A program made the position numbers and the translations under genes. A stretch of 64,000 bases of DNA from Williamsia muralis NBRC 105860 (GTDB taxonomy: Bacteria > Actinomycetota > Actinomycetes > Mycobacteriales > Mycobacteriaceae): the NCBI RefSeq assembly GCF_001598915.1, contig NZ_BDAP01000002.1, positions 620,001-684,000 of the forward strand, read 5' to 3'. The notes under the pieces were generated by a model, which worked only from the letters and a program-made list of their open reading frames with translations, was not told the origin of the DNA and made no database searches. Of the stretch, positions 25,552 through 36,100 are shown piece by piece (the stretch's first letter is position 1; the number at the start of each line of letters is the position of its first letter).

Positions 25552-26709
25552 TCAGCGAACCGAATCGGGGGAATCGGGCTTGTCGTCGGACGGATGGACG
25601 ACAGGCGGGTCGGGGTCAGAAGTACCGAGGTTACGGTCCGTTGACGTGCTGTCCTGGAGCTGGGCGTCGACCTCTTTCTCCATCAGATCGACGTTCTCTT
25701 CGTCGCGATAGGTGCCCCGGAACATAACGAAGATCACCACCCAGCCGATCAGGGCGACCAGCAGATAGCTGACCATCCGGTAGACCAGCACCGCGGTCAC
25801 CGACTCCGCGGCGCCCATGCCGGCGGAGGTCAACGCCGGAACGAGCACGCCGTCCACCACCCCGAGCCCACCCGGGAGAAGAGGGATGGCGGTCCCGACC
25901 GCCTTGCTCGCCGCGTAGGCGACCATCAGACCGGCGATGCTCGGCTGCCCGCCGACGGCGTAACAGGCGAATGCCAGACACGCGACGTCGGCGACCCAGT
26001 TGAACAACGACCAGCCGAAGGCGATCGACGTGTCCTTGGGTTTGAGTTGCACCGCGCGCAACTGCACCAGGATTTCGCGCCACCGGACCACCCCGTGGTC
26101 TGCGGCTTTGTCGCGCAGATGATTGATCCACCGCAGGATCGAGACACCGATTCCCTCGATCGACTCCGGATGCCGGGCGATGTACTGGGCCACGAGAGCA
26201 AACGCGATGAAACCGCTGATCGAGAAGATGATGGAGAACGGACTCGTCTTGGCGCCGGCAAGCAGGGCGCCGCCCAGCCCGAGAACCGCCAGGCCGACCC
26301 CCATGAGCAGTCCCGACATCACAACCTGCCAGGAGGCCACGACCGGCGTGGCTCCCCACTTGCGGGTCTGGCGGTACGTGAAGGCCGGCGCCATCACCTG
26401 GCCCCCGGGCATGGTCTGACTCAACGAGTTGGCGGCAAGGATCACTGAAAGCGATTGCCACTGCTTGATCTTGAGGCCTGCGGACCGCAGGAGTGCACGT
26501 TGGACCTGCGCGAAGCTGTCCATCGACAACATGGAGGCGAGGATGCAGAGCACCACCCATTCCCACTCGATGTCATCGATGTGGACCCAGGTTTCCTTCA
26601 GTTTCGGCCACACCAGGTAGGCCTCAACGGCCAGTACCACCAGGACGAGGGCGAGAACCACCCAACGCACCCACCAGAACCGGCGGCGGGCCCCGCGCGT
26701 CGCCGTCAT
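25552..26709 (-). CDS. UPF0104/LPG-synthase-TM-like membrane protein (Rv0204c-like)
   Basis: 385 residues from ATG 26709. About eight TM helices, with the family-typical NSLSQTMPGGQVMAPAFTYRQ near 100 and the re-entrant PLLPGGLGVVDGVLVPAL near 285, followed by a charged, disordered tail. It belongs to the flippase-like fold of the lysylphosphatidylglycerol synthase membrane domain, without the synthase domain, so a role in moving lipids is plausible. Divergent from perM exactly as Rv0204c-Rv0205 are in M. tuberculosis. Confidence 0.85.
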   Translation of the reverse strand: MTATRGARRRFWWVRWVVLALVLVVLAVEAYLVWPKLKETWVHIDDIEWEWVVLCILASMLSMDSFAQVQRALLRSAGLKIKQWQSLSVILAANSLSQTMPGGQVMAPAFTYRQTRKWGATPVVASWQVVMSGLLMGVGLAVLGLGGALLAGAKTSPFSIIFSISGFIAFALVAQYIARHPESIEGIGVSILRWINHLRDKAADHGVVRWREILVQLRAVQLKPKDTSIAFGWSLFNWVADVACLAFACYAVGGQPSIAGLMVAYAASKAVGTAIPLLPGGLGVVDGVLVPALTSAGMGAAESVTAVLVYRMVSYLLVALIGWVVIFVMFRGTYRDEENVDLMEKEVDAQLQDSTSTDRNLGTSDPDPPVVHPSDDKPDSPDSVR

Positions 26710-26824
26710 GTCCAGCACCTTATCGGGCGGGTGTGCCACGGTTCGGAAATGGTCGGCCAGACGGTGTACTGGCGACGACTTCAGTTGCCCGCGTAGACGG
26801 TGTTTCGGGTCTAGTGTTGCCCGG

Positions 26825-28123
26825 GTGAGCGATGGAAAGACCCAGGACAGCGGTGTAGTCGATCGACTTCAGGTACATCCGGTCGTGAGGGCTGCCGCGG
26901 AATGGGCATGGCGCCTACTGGTCATCGGTGCCGCCGTCTACGCCTTGATGCGGGTGATCCAGTCTTTCGAAGAGGTCTTCGTCCCGATCGGGCTCGCGAT
27001 CCTGGGTACCGCGCTGCTTGTTCCGGTGGTGGACTGGCTCAACCGGCGGGGGATACCGCGGTCGCTGGCGGTGGTGGGAACTCTCATCGTCGGGATCGGT
27101 GCCATCGCCGGGATTCTGACCTTTGTCGTGCAGCAGTTCATCGACGGTGTACCCCAACTGACCGACGAGGTCACCAAAACGATTGACGACAGCCGGGGTT
27201 GGCTCGTCGACGGACCACTGAACCTGAGCCAGGACCAGATCGACCACCTCGGCGACGACGCGATCAAGGTGCTGCAGGACAACGAGGACAAGGTCACCTC
27301 CGGCGCGCTGGCCACCGCCACCACGGTGAGCGAGATCGTCACCGGCGCACTGCTGATGCTGTTCCTGATCATCTTCTTCCTCTACGGCGGCGGTCAGATC
27401 TGGCGGTTCCTCACCCTCGCCATCCCGCAGGCATCACGGGAAAAGGTTTGGGAGGCAGGGCAACGCGGGTTCGGCTCACTGGTCGGTTATGTGCGGGCGA
27501 CCGTGGTGGTGGCGGCGGTCGACGCGATCGGGATCGGCGTCGGTCTGGCTATCCTGCAGGTCCCCTTAGCATTACCGCTGGCCTCGTTGGTCTTCATCGG
27601 TGCGTTCATTCCCATCGTCGGCGCGCTGGTGACCGGCAGCCTGGCGGTGCTGGTCGCGCTGGTCACCCAGGGCTGGGTCGCCGCCGCGATCTCGCTAGCG
27701 ATCGTCGTCGCGGTCATGCAGGTGGAAAGTCATGTGCTGCAACCATTCCTGCTCGGGCGGTCGGTTCGCCTTCACCCCGTCGCCGTGGTGCTCGGTATCG
27801 CGGCCGGCCTGGTGACGGCAGGGATCATCGGCGGGCTGCTCGCCGTGCCGATCATCGCCTTCCTCAACACGGCGGTACGGACGTTGCAGGAGCGGACGGC
27901 AGAGGCGCATGGTGTTGCTGCGGCGCGGGAGGCCGCCCTGCGAAAACACGGCGATGCCGAGCGTATGTATGAGGCCGAGCCCGATGGCCCACTGTGGGAC
28001 CAGAAGGATGCTCCCGGTGTCCGCGGCGATGTGGTCGACGAGTCGCCGGTGCCCGGCACGTCCGGTGCTCGTGGTGAGCCCGAAACCGGTGGGACAGCGG
28101 GCAATACCGCCGATTCGAGCTGA
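26825..28123 (+). CDS. perM: AI-2E/PerM family membrane protein (Rv0205-like)
   Basis: 432 residues from GTG 26825; longer readings add Cys/Arg-rich non-homologous residues. Eight TM helices of the AI-2E transporter fold, including FIGAFIPIVGALVTGSLAVLVAL and the downstream HVLQPFLLGRSVRLHPVAVVLGIAAG region, then an acidic Pro/Gly-rich tail of about 60 residues. PerM of M. tuberculosis is needed for magnesium-limited growth and cell-division integrity. Its position between the Rv0204c-like gene and mmpL3 supports orthology. Confidence 0.85.
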   Translation: MSDGKTQDSGVVDRLQVHPVVRAAAEWAWRLLVIGAAVYALMRVIQSFEEVFVPIGLAILGTALLVPVVDWLNRRGIPRSLAVVGTLIVGIGAIAGILTFVVQQFIDGVPQLTDEVTKTIDDSRGWLVDGPLNLSQDQIDHLGDDAIKVLQDNEDKVTSGALATATTVSEIVTGALLMLFLIIFFLYGGGQIWRFLTLAIPQASREKVWEAGQRGFGSLVGYVRATVVVAAVDAIGIGVGLAILQVPLALPLASLVFIGAFIPIVGALVTGSLAVLVALVTQGWVAAAISLAIVVAVMQVESHVLQPFLLGRSVRLHPVAVVLGIAAGLVTAGIIGGLLAVPIIAFLNTAVRTLQERTAEAHGVAAAREAALRKHGDAERMYEAEPDGPLWDQKDAPGVRGDVVDESPVPGTSGARGEPETGGTAGNTADSS

Positions 28124-28131
28124 GTTCGGTG

Positions 28132-29370
28132 ATGACGTACCGTCCTGGGCGGCTCGGGTCCCTCACCCGGCGTGACGCCACCACCGACGACGCCGACCCG
28201 GTGGCGCCGATGTGGCGGGCAGCGCAGGTCTTTCGCCTCCTGAGCTACATCTACGCCTTGGGGTTCCAGCTCGCCGTGTTCGGGGACTACGAGCGCGTTG
28301 CCTGGAGCTGGTTCCTCTTCGCGATCCTGACCTTCTGGACCGGTGTGAGCACCATCCTCTATCTCAAGGGCACCGGCCGCCGATGGCTCTGGGTGGGGAT
28401 CGAGTTGGTGGTGGTGTGTGCGCTGATCATCGCCACCAGGTTCATCGCCTCTGCCGACTGGGCGGCGTCGAACCAGTCGTTCCCGACCACGCTGTGGGCG
28501 ACCAACGCGGTGGTGTCCGCGGCCATCCTCGGCGGCCCGTTGGTCGGTGCAGCTTTCGGGCTGGCGGTGCGAATCGCCAGCGCGGTGGCCAAGGGCGGCT
28601 ACGACCTCAACGTCGGGCGGGACGCGACCGTGGTCGTCTTGCTGGCCGTGGGAGTGGGGGTGGGTCTGGCATCGGTGACCGCCCGCCGCAATCACGTCCG
28701 GATCGAACAGGCCATGCGCGTGGCAGCCGCCGCCGACGAGCGCGCCAGGCTGAGCCGACAGGTACACGACGGCGTACTCCAGGTGCTCGCGCTGATCAGT
28801 CGGCGCGGGGCCGAGATCGGCGGCGAGACAGCTCAATTGGCTGAGCTCGCCGGCCAGCAGGAGCGATCGCTGCGCCGCCTGATCGCCGACATCGAACCGG
28901 CCTTGGTTCCCGGGGAGCCTGCGGAGATCGATCTACGTATGCTGCTCCGGCCCCACGCGAGCGACCTGGTCACCATCAGCGAGCCGGGTGAGCCGGTACC
29001 GGTGGATCACCGACTTGCCGTGGAGTTGGAGGCCGCCGTGGTCAACGCCCTCGACAATGTTCGCCTGCACGCAGGCCCCGGTGTGCGCGCCTACGTGCTC
29101 ATCGAAGATCTCGGTGAACAGGTGGTGGTGAGTATCCGCGACGACGGGCGAGGCATTGCCGAGGGCCGGCTGTCGCAGGCTGTCGCGGAGGGTCGGATGG
29201 GTGTGTCGGAGTCGATCGTGGCGCGGATCGAGGCGCTCGGGGGCACGGCCCGGCTCGACACCGCACCGGGGGAGGGAACCGAATGGGAACTCGAGGTGTC
29301 CAAACGGATGGCAGGCGGGAACGCGAGCCGGTCCGCAGACGATCAACGGAGGGGTTCTGCTCATGCCTGA
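28132..29370 (+). CDS. MacS-like sensor histidine kinase (NarL family)
   Basis: 412 residues. The N-terminal half (about 20-185) has six short TM helices of the DUF5931 type. A helical DHp segment follows with ERARLSRQVHDGVLQVLALISRRG (phosphoacceptor His near 212), and a HATPase_c domain with NALDNVRLHA (N box) and DDGRGI plus a GEGTEWE lid. This is the small HisKA_3 kinase type. It starts nine bases after the perM stop and overlaps the response-regulator gene, making a perM-kinase-regulator unit. The signal is unknown; envelope stress would suit the setting. Confidence 0.85.
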   Translation: MTYRPGRLGSLTRRDATTDDADPVAPMWRAAQVFRLLSYIYALGFQLAVFGDYERVAWSWFLFAILTFWTGVSTILYLKGTGRRWLWVGIELVVVCALIIATRFIASADWAASNQSFPTTLWATNAVVSAAILGGPLVGAAFGLAVRIASAVAKGGYDLNVGRDATVVVLLAVGVGVGLASVTARRNHVRIEQAMRVAAAADERARLSRQVHDGVLQVLALISRRGAEIGGETAQLAELAGQQERSLRRLIADIEPALVPGEPAEIDLRMLLRPHASDLVTISEPGEPVPVDHRLAVELEAAVVNALDNVRLHAGPGVRAYVLIEDLGEQVVVSIRDDGRGIAEGRLSQAVAEGRMGVSESIVARIEALGGTARLDTAPGEGTEWELEVSKRMAGGNASRSADDQRRGSAHA

Positions 29371-30022
29371 TGTGTTGCGGGTGATGGTGGTGGACGACCA
29401 CCCGATGTGGCGAGACGGGGTGGCGCGTGACCTCTCCGACGCAGGATTCGAGGTGGTCGCCACCGCGGACAGCGTGGATTCGGCTGCCCGGCGCGGGGAG
29501 GCGGTTCGCCCGGATGTGGTGCTGATGGACATGCAGCTGCCCGACGGCAACGGCGCTCAGGCGACGGTGCGTCTCCTCGAGGCGTCACCCGCCACGCGGG
29601 TTCTGGTGCTGTCGGCGTCCGATGAACGCGACGACGTCCTCGAAGCGGTCAAGGCCGGAGCCAGTGGGTATCTGGTCAAGAGCGCGTCGAAAGAAGAACT
29701 GTTGTCGGCGGTGCGGGCGACAGCCGCCGGCCAGGCAGTCTTCACCCCTGGGCTGGCCGGCCTGGTCCTGGGCGAGTACCGGCGAATAGCACGAGACCCA
29801 GACCGCGGCGTTGACGCACCTGCTCTCACCGACCGTGAGACAGAGGTGCTCCGATACGTCGCGAAGGGTCTCAGCGCCAAGCAGATTGCGTCGAAACTGT
29901 CGCTCAGCCACCGCACGGTGGAAAACCATGTGCAGGCGACGCTACGCAAACTGCAGTTGGGCAACCGGGTCGAGCTCACGCGCTACGCCATCGAGAACGG
30001 TCTGGACACAGAACCCGGCTGA
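29363..30022 (+). CDS. NarL/LuxR-family response regulator (MacR-like)
   Basis: 219 residues from ATG 29363, which overlaps the kinase gene by eight bases and has GGAGGGG upstream. Receiver domain with acidic pair DDH near 11, phosphoacceptor in LMDMQLPDG near 55, and K in YLVKSAS near 105. The C-terminal LuxR-type HTH is at about 150-210 (LTDREVEVL-type start, KQIASKLSLSHRTVENHVQ). It is the cognate partner of the kinase immediately upstream. Confidence 0.92.
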   Translation: MPDVLRVMVVDDHPMWRDGVARDLSDAGFEVVATADSVDSAARRGEAVRPDVVLMDMQLPDGNGAQATVRLLEASPATRVLVLSASDERDDVLEAVKAGASGYLVKSASKEELLSAVRATAAGQAVFTPGLAGLVLGEYRRIARDPDRGVDAPALTDRETEVLRYVAKGLSAKQIASKLSLSHRTVENHVQATLRKLQLGNRVELTRYAIENGLDTEPG

Positions 30023-30042
30023 CCTCAGTGTGTGTCCGAGTG

Positions 30043-30654
30043 TCACCGTTTGACGCGGTAACGCAGATGGGCCACTCCGGGTGCCTCCAGGACCCGCTCG
30101 AGTTCGAGCTGTGGGGTCCCGGCGTCGAAACCGTCGAACAGCCGCTCACCCGAACCCAGGATGACGGGGCTCACCTGTAGGTCGATCTCATCGACGAGGC
30201 CCGCCTGAATCGCCTGCCGGGCGCACGAGGCACCGCCCGCGATGCTGATGGGGCGTCCATCGGCGACTGCCACGGCCTGCGCGTACGCGGACTCGATGCC
30301 GTCGGTGACAAAGTGGAACGTTGTGCCCTCCAGAGCGATCGGCTCATGGGCATGGTGGGTGAGGACGAAGACCGGGCAGTGGTAGGGCGGCTCATCGCCC
30401 CACCATCCGGTCCAGTCCGAATCGCCCCAGTCGCCCCGAACCGGCCCGAACATGTTGCGTCCCATGATGGTGGCGCCCATCCCGTCCATCATCTCGGAAA
30501 CGATCTGCTTGTTCACGGGATGGTCACTGGCGGGCCCGATGTGCCAGCCGTGCAGCAGCTGACCGCCGACACCCAACGGATGTTCTTCACTCTGATCCGG
30601 GCCGGCGACATAACCGTCCGCCGACATGGACATGGAGAGGTTGGTGCGCGGCAT
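30043..30654 (-). CDS. dihydrofolate-reductase-family (RibD C-terminal-like) protein
   Basis: 203 residues from ATG 30654 with AAGGA upstream. RibD_C/DHFR-like fold with LSMSMSADGYVAGPDQSEEHPLG at the N-terminus, ATIMGRNMFGP near 60, ISIAGGASCARQAIQAGLVDEIDL near 140 and SPVILGSGERLF near 165. Such stand-alone proteins are NADPH-dependent reductases of unknown substrate and are unlikely to be the housekeeping DHFR or RibD. Convergent with the response-regulator gene. Confidence 0.85.
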   Translation of the reverse strand: MPRTNLSMSMSADGYVAGPDQSEEHPLGVGGQLLHGWHIGPASDHPVNKQIVSEMMDGMGATIMGRNMFGPVRGDWGDSDWTGWWGDEPPYHCPVFVLTHHAHEPIALEGTTFHFVTDGIESAYAQAVAVADGRPISIAGGASCARQAIQAGLVDEIDLQVSPVILGSGERLFDGFDAGTPQLELERVLEAPGVAHLRYRVKR

Positions 30655-30806
30655 GAGTGGTCCTTCTTGGTTAAGGGGCTGACGTGAAGTCAGACTCGTA
30701 TGGGCGACAGAACTCATCGGCAAGGTACCGCGACACCTTCCGGGCCGGTGCCTTCTCGGGCCGCCACTTCCGGCCGGGGTGGGTCGCCGGGCCGTGGTAA
30801 GTCCCT

Positions 30807-30831
30807 ATGAGTAATGAGTAGAGTTACTCAT
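30807..30831. promoter_or_regulatory. inverted repeat ATGAGTAA-N9-TTACTCAT
   Basis: Perfect 8-bp arms (30807-30814 and 30824-30831) in the divergent gap between the DHFR-like and DUF2339 genes. The left half-site is also directly repeated (ATGAGTA twice). It has the size and spacing of a MarR- or TetR-type operator, but no such regulator is adjacent. Confidence 0.4.
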
Positions 30832-30864
30832 CCGCCGCGGCGGGGCGTTCGCGACCATCGGTAC

Positions 30865-33045
30865 ATGACCGAACCGAATCAGGCCGTCATCAGCCGGCTC
30901 TCCGCTGACTTCAACTCGTTGTCGAGTCAATTCGCCCGGGTATCAAGCGAATTACTCGAGCTGGGCACCGTTCTGTCCCGTTCGTCGCAGGCCGAGCCCA
31001 CTCACCGTCCAGCCGCAGAGGCCGCGGTACCTGAGGCCGTTGCCCCGGAGGCTGCTGCGCAGTCGCAACCCCAGCCCTCACCCAACCCGCAACCACCCCT
31101 TGGCGCCCAGGCGCCTCGACCACCCCAGTACCCCCGGCCGGGCATGCCGGCCGGCTCATACGTGCCCGGCCGGGCACAGCAGGTTCCGCCGCAGTATCCG
31201 TCTTGGATGATGCCGCAACCCCCGACAAACCTGGTGCAGCCGACCGCGCAGTTCCACAATCCCGGAGGAACTCGCCCGGCAACCCAAGGTCCAGTGCATC
31301 AGGGTCCCGCGCCCCAAGGTCCCGCAGCCCAGCATCCCGGAGGCCAGAACCTCGCGGCTGCGACGGCGGCGCACTATCGAAGCGCGCTACAGAGCCCGGC
31401 CGGTCCGCCGCCACCAGCGACACCGTCGCTCTGGCAACGCATGACCGCTGACCCGGGCGGGGGGCTGATCGGGAAGATCCTTGCCGTTGCCGGTGTCGCG
31501 GTCACGTTGATCGGTGTGGTGATGATGCTGGTGCTCGCCGCTCAGGCGGGAATCCTCCGCCCGGAGATCCGGGTGGGTGCCGGTGCCGGGCTCGCTGTCG
31601 CTCTGGTGGTCATCGCGATGAGGATGTCGACCCGGCCCGGCGGCCGTGTCGGTGCCATCGCGCTGTCGGCAACGGGTATCGCGGCGGCCTACCTCGACGT
31701 GGTGGCGGTGACACGTTTCTACGACTGGCTCCCGGACTACGGGGGACTGTTGCTGGCCGCCGCGGTCACATTCGGTGGGCTGCTGCTGGCCCGGCGCTGG
31801 GATTCGCAACATCTGGGACTGCTGGTGCTCATCCCGGTATTCATCCTTGCCCCCGTGCTCACCGATGGTGCATCACTTCTGCTCATCGGTTTCATGCTCG
31901 CCATGTCGATCGCTGCCTTCCCCATCCAGCTCGGCAAGGACTGGCCGTTGCTGCACGCGGTACGGGTTGTCGCCAGCACATCGGTTCTCACCCTTTGGAT
32001 CTGCACGATCGCCTGGGATGGCGGAAGCCATCTGGCCCTCACCGCCGTGGCGATCGCTGTGAACGCGGTGTTCGGTGTGGCGTCGTCAGCAGTGTTGTTG
32101 CGCACCACTGCCCTTCCCCATCTGGGTGCTCTCCTGGGCTGCGTCACGGTGATTCCCGTGCTGCTGTCCCCGGTTGCCTTGAGCAGGCCCGTTTCTGCGG
32201 GTCTCATCGCCGGGGCGTCGTTGGCGCTGCTGGCCCTGGCGGCGCTCGACCGTTCGTTGCCGGCGGTGTCGCGGCACATCTACGCAAGCACGTCGGCTGC
32301 CGCCGCGGTCATCGCCGTCGTGGTCGCGTTCGAGGGCCCGGTGATTGCCCCCGTACTGCTGGCGATGTCGATGGTGCTTGCCGTCGGTGCACGCCGAGAC
32401 CACGTGGCGCGCTTGATCGCTGTGGTGATCGGGTTGATCGGCGGTATGGCCTTTCTCGTGATCTGCTCGCCGGCCGATGTGGTGGAGGCGCCGACAATTG
32501 ATGGGGGACAGGCCATCTCGGTGATCGTGGGCAGCGTGCTCCTGATCGCCGCCGTGTGGACCAACTTCTGGGCCTGGTACCGGTCGAGCAGTGCCCGCCC
32601 TTCTGCGGACAACGTTCAGGCCTTCGGCATCCTGTCGGCGCTCATCTCCCTGTATGCGCTCACTGCGCTGACCGTCACCGCAGGCGTCGCACTCGGCGGA
32701 CCCGACGGCGGATTCCTCGGGGGCCACGTCGCCGCGACGATCTGCTGGATGGTGGTCGCGGCCACCTTGTTGATCGTCTCGATCTCGATTGCCCGGGGAC
32801 ACAAGAGTTTCGGTGGACTCAGCCGGAACATGGCCGTCGGCGCGGGGCTCGGCTTGACCGCCGCCGCCGTGGCGAAGCTGTTCCTGTTCGATCTGGCGAC
32901 CCTGGACGGCATCTTCCGGGTGACCGTGTTCATCGTGGTCGGATTGATCCTGCTCGCAGTGGGCGCCGGCTATGCCCGGGCGCTGGGGCAGGGAGCCGCT
33001 GAACCCGGCCGACCCAACGGCGAACCCGCGCCCGCCCGGCACTGA
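30865..33045 (+). CDS. DUF2339 family polytopic membrane protein
   Basis: 726 residues from ATG 30865. A heptad-rich N-terminus (residues 5-40) is followed by about 150 residues of Pro/Gln/Ala-rich disorder and then roughly 18 hydrophobic helices from about 200 to the end, the layout of DUF2339 proteins. The C-terminal motif AKLFLFDLATLDGIFRV is typical of the family. Function unknown. The cytosolic low-complexity arm could mediate protein contacts. It ends at a strong shared hairpin before mmpL3. Confidence 0.82.
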   Translation: MTEPNQAVISRLSADFNSLSSQFARVSSELLELGTVLSRSSQAEPTHRPAAEAAVPEAVAPEAAAQSQPQPSPNPQPPLGAQAPRPPQYPRPGMPAGSYVPGRAQQVPPQYPSWMMPQPPTNLVQPTAQFHNPGGTRPATQGPVHQGPAPQGPAAQHPGGQNLAAATAAHYRSALQSPAGPPPPATPSLWQRMTADPGGGLIGKILAVAGVAVTLIGVVMMLVLAAQAGILRPEIRVGAGAGLAVALVVIAMRMSTRPGGRVGAIALSATGIAAAYLDVVAVTRFYDWLPDYGGLLLAAAVTFGGLLLARRWDSQHLGLLVLIPVFILAPVLTDGASLLLIGFMLAMSIAAFPIQLGKDWPLLHAVRVVASTSVLTLWICTIAWDGGSHLALTAVAIAVNAVFGVASSAVLLRTTALPHLGALLGCVTVIPVLLSPVALSRPVSAGLIAGASLALLALAALDRSLPAVSRHIYASTSAAAAVIAVVVAFEGPVIAPVLLAMSMVLAVGARRDHVARLIAVVIGLIGGMAFLVICSPADVVEAPTIDGGQAISVIVGSVLLIAAVWTNFWAWYRSSSARPSADNVQAFGILSALISLYALTALTVTAGVALGGPDGGFLGGHVAATICWMVVAATLLIVSISIARGHKSFGGLSRNMAVGAGLGLTAAAVAKLFLFDLATLDGIFRVTVFIVVGLILLAVGAGYARALGQGAAEPGRPNGEPAPARH

Positions 33046-33074
33046 TCAGAAGCCGGGCGCAGCAACGCGCACAA

Positions 33075-33111
33075 AAGGGTGACCGTCACCGAATCGGTGG
33101 CGGTCACCCTT
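33075..33111. terminator. bidirectional hairpin terminator between DUF2339 and mmpL3 genes
   Basis: The exact 11-bp arms AAGGGTGACCG (33075-33085) and CGGTCACCCTT (33101-33111) are extended by an inner CACCG-AAT-CGGTG stem. It lies between convergent stop codons with A-rich and T-containing flanks. Confidence 0.8.
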
Positions 33112-33123
33112 CGTATGGGCAGG

Positions 33124-36100
33124 TCAGTTGTCGGACTCGGACCCGGACGCGGGACCGGGGCCATCGGTGCGGCGGCGCAACAGGTCTCGCACGCTGATCT
33201 GGCCGTCGCCGGCTCCTCGGACGCGTCGGCGCCCGCTCGACGAGTCGTCCTCATCCGGTGCCGGTTCCGGTGCCGGTGGCGTCGGCCGTGGCGACGGAGG
33301 TGTCGGTGCCGGCCCGGGGTTCTGCGGACGTTGCGCCTGCTCGGGGTTGAGCGAGGCGATCAACGGCTGACCAGCCGGGGTTGCCGGGCCCAGGTCGGGC
33401 CGTCGGCGCAGTGGGCTGCCCGGGTCGCCGTCGGATCGGCCCGCGCGCTCTTGCCGGCCCGCGGGCACGCCGCGCGGACTCGACACCGGTGGACCACTGG
33501 GCCGCGGTTCGGTCGGGCGAGGGTCTTGCTGCGGTCCGATGCGGTCGGAACGGATCGGCTGCGGACGCGGTGGTCGGCCGGGTTGGCGATGCTGCTCAGA
33601 GCCGTTCTCGGACGGCCCGGGGGTGCCGTTCGCCGGAACGGGGTCACCCAGGCGGATCCCGCCGGCGCCGAGACTCCAACCGCCGGTGTCGGGACGGTTG
33701 CGGCGGGCGTTCTCACGATTGGGTGTGCGCGGCGCAACCGGGTCCGAATCAGGGGCGGGCCTGCTCGGTGCCCGGCGGACGACGCCGCTCACCGGAGGTT
33801 CGCTGGGTCGACCGGTCTGTTGGGGCTGCCCTGGCCGGACCGGGTCGGGCCTGCGGACCTGCCCGATGCGTCCGTTAGTGTCGGCCGGCCGGGAACCGGA
33901 ATCCGGCGTGCTGTCGGTCCACGATGACGGCTTGCGAACGCCACCCATCGCGGGAACCGGTGTGGCGCGTGGCTGCGGTTCGGAATCCTGCTGTGGCACA
34001 GCCCGATCCGGCGTCGGACGAGAAATGGGGCCGGAAGGCCTCGGAGCCGGGGGCCGTCCGATCGGACCGGAGGGGCGCGCTACGGGGGCGCCAGCGGGAA
34101 CCGGTCGACGACCGTCCGTCGCAGGTTGCATCCGCATCGCCGACGTGGGTGCCTCGGCGACCACGGTGCCGGCGCTGCGGGCCCCGCGGACGGCTCGCGC
34201 CGCACGACCCGGGTCGTTCTCGTCGTCGAGGATGGTCTCACCCAGACCGATCTTCTCCTGGATCACCTTCATCCACTGCGGAGCCCACCAGCAGTCGTCG
34301 CCGAGCAGCTTCATGATGGCCGGCACCAGCAGCATGCGGATGATGGTGGCGTCGAGGATCAGTGCGGCGATCATGCCGTACGCGATGTACTTCATCATCA
34401 CGATCTCGGACAGCCCGAACGCGCCGGTGACCACCACCAGGATGGCCGCGGCCGCGGTGATGATCCGGCCGGTGTGCGCGGTGCCGCGGCGGATCGCGTC
34501 GGTGGTGCTCGCGCCCTTCTGCCGTTCCTCGACCATCCGGGAGAGCAGGAACACCTCGTAGTCGGTGGACAGGCCGTAAATGATGGCGATGATCAGGACC
34601 AGGACCGCAGACATCAGCGGGCCCGGCGTGAAGTTGGCGATCGACGACCCGTGACCGTCGATGAAGATCCAGGTCAAGATGCCCAGGGTCGACCCGAGTC
34701 CCAGCGCCGAGACGAGTGCCGCCTTGATGGGCAACACCACCGAGCCGAACGCCAGGAACATCAGCAGGCTCGTCACCAGGATCAGCAGCGCGACCATCAG
34801 GGGTAGGTCGTCGAGGAGCGCGTTGATCGAATCCTGCGTCAGGGCAGGGGTTCCCGCGACGTACATGTTGAGGCCCTGCGTGTCGATGTCACGCAATTCC
34901 TTGACCGCTTCACCTGCGGTGTTCTGGTCGATGAGACCGGCAGCCAACTCGACGACGTTGCCCTCGGCCTGCGCGCCGTCGAGGGTGAACTCCTTGGTGA
35001 AACCGGGGATCTTGTTGGCCTCGTCGGCGATGGTCTGCAGCTTGGCCGCGTCGTCGCTGCTCTCCGGGTTGTACTCGATGACGAGCTTGATCTCTTCAGT
35101 GCGCTCGGTCGGGAAGAACTTGTCGAAGTTCTGCTGCGCGATGCGGTTGTCGTTGTTCGGCGGCAGGTACTTCTCGGTGATGCCACCGAACTGGATGTTG
35201 GCGAACGGGATGACCAACGCGAGGAGCAAGAGAACGACCGGGATCGCGGTCTTGAGCGGGTGGCGCATCACCCAGCCGGCAAGGCGGCCCCAGAAACTGT
35301 CCTCGACCTCTTTTTTGGTCTTGGTACGTCGCAGGAACGAGAAGCCCCACATGTCGATGCGTGGACCGAGGATGGCCAGGATCGCCGCGAGCACGGTGAT
35401 CGAGCAGATGGCCGCGAGACTGACCGACGCGATCGCGCCGTACGCCACCGATTTGAGGAAGCCCTGCGGGAACAGCAACAGGCACGCAAGCGCGGCGACG
35501 ATGATGGTCGCCGAGAACACCACGGTCTGACCGGCCGTCATGACGGTCCGGCGCACCGCGTCCTTGGTGGTGTATCCCTCGGCCAGCTCCTCGCGGAACC
35601 GGCTGACGATGAACAATCCGTAGTCGATGGCGATGCCCAGCCCGATGAGTGTCACCACCGATTGGGCGAAGATGTTGAGTTCGGTGACGTGGGTGAGCAG
35701 CTTCATGATGCCCAGCGAGCCTGCGATGGTCAGGCCGCCGATCACCACGGGCAGACAGGCAGCGATGACACCGCCGAAGATGAAGAACAACATGACGGCG
35801 ACCAGCGGCAGCGCGATGATCTCGGCGCGCTTGATGTCTTCGTCCATCCCCGCCGACATCGCGCCGGCCACGGGCTGCAGCCCGGCCATCTCGATGGTCG
35901 TGCCGGGTAGGTCGTACTTCTCGGGAAGATCGTCGAAGAAGGGCTCGATCTTCTTGTAGTTGTTCAAGATGGTGGTGTCGTCGTCACCCCGGACACCGAT
36001 ACTGACGAACCCGTGTTCGCGGGAGGCGTCGAAGAGCCGTGCCTGCACCTGCGCCTGGGTGGCCTTGTCGAAGTCGTTCGCGGCCGGTTTGAACGGGTCC

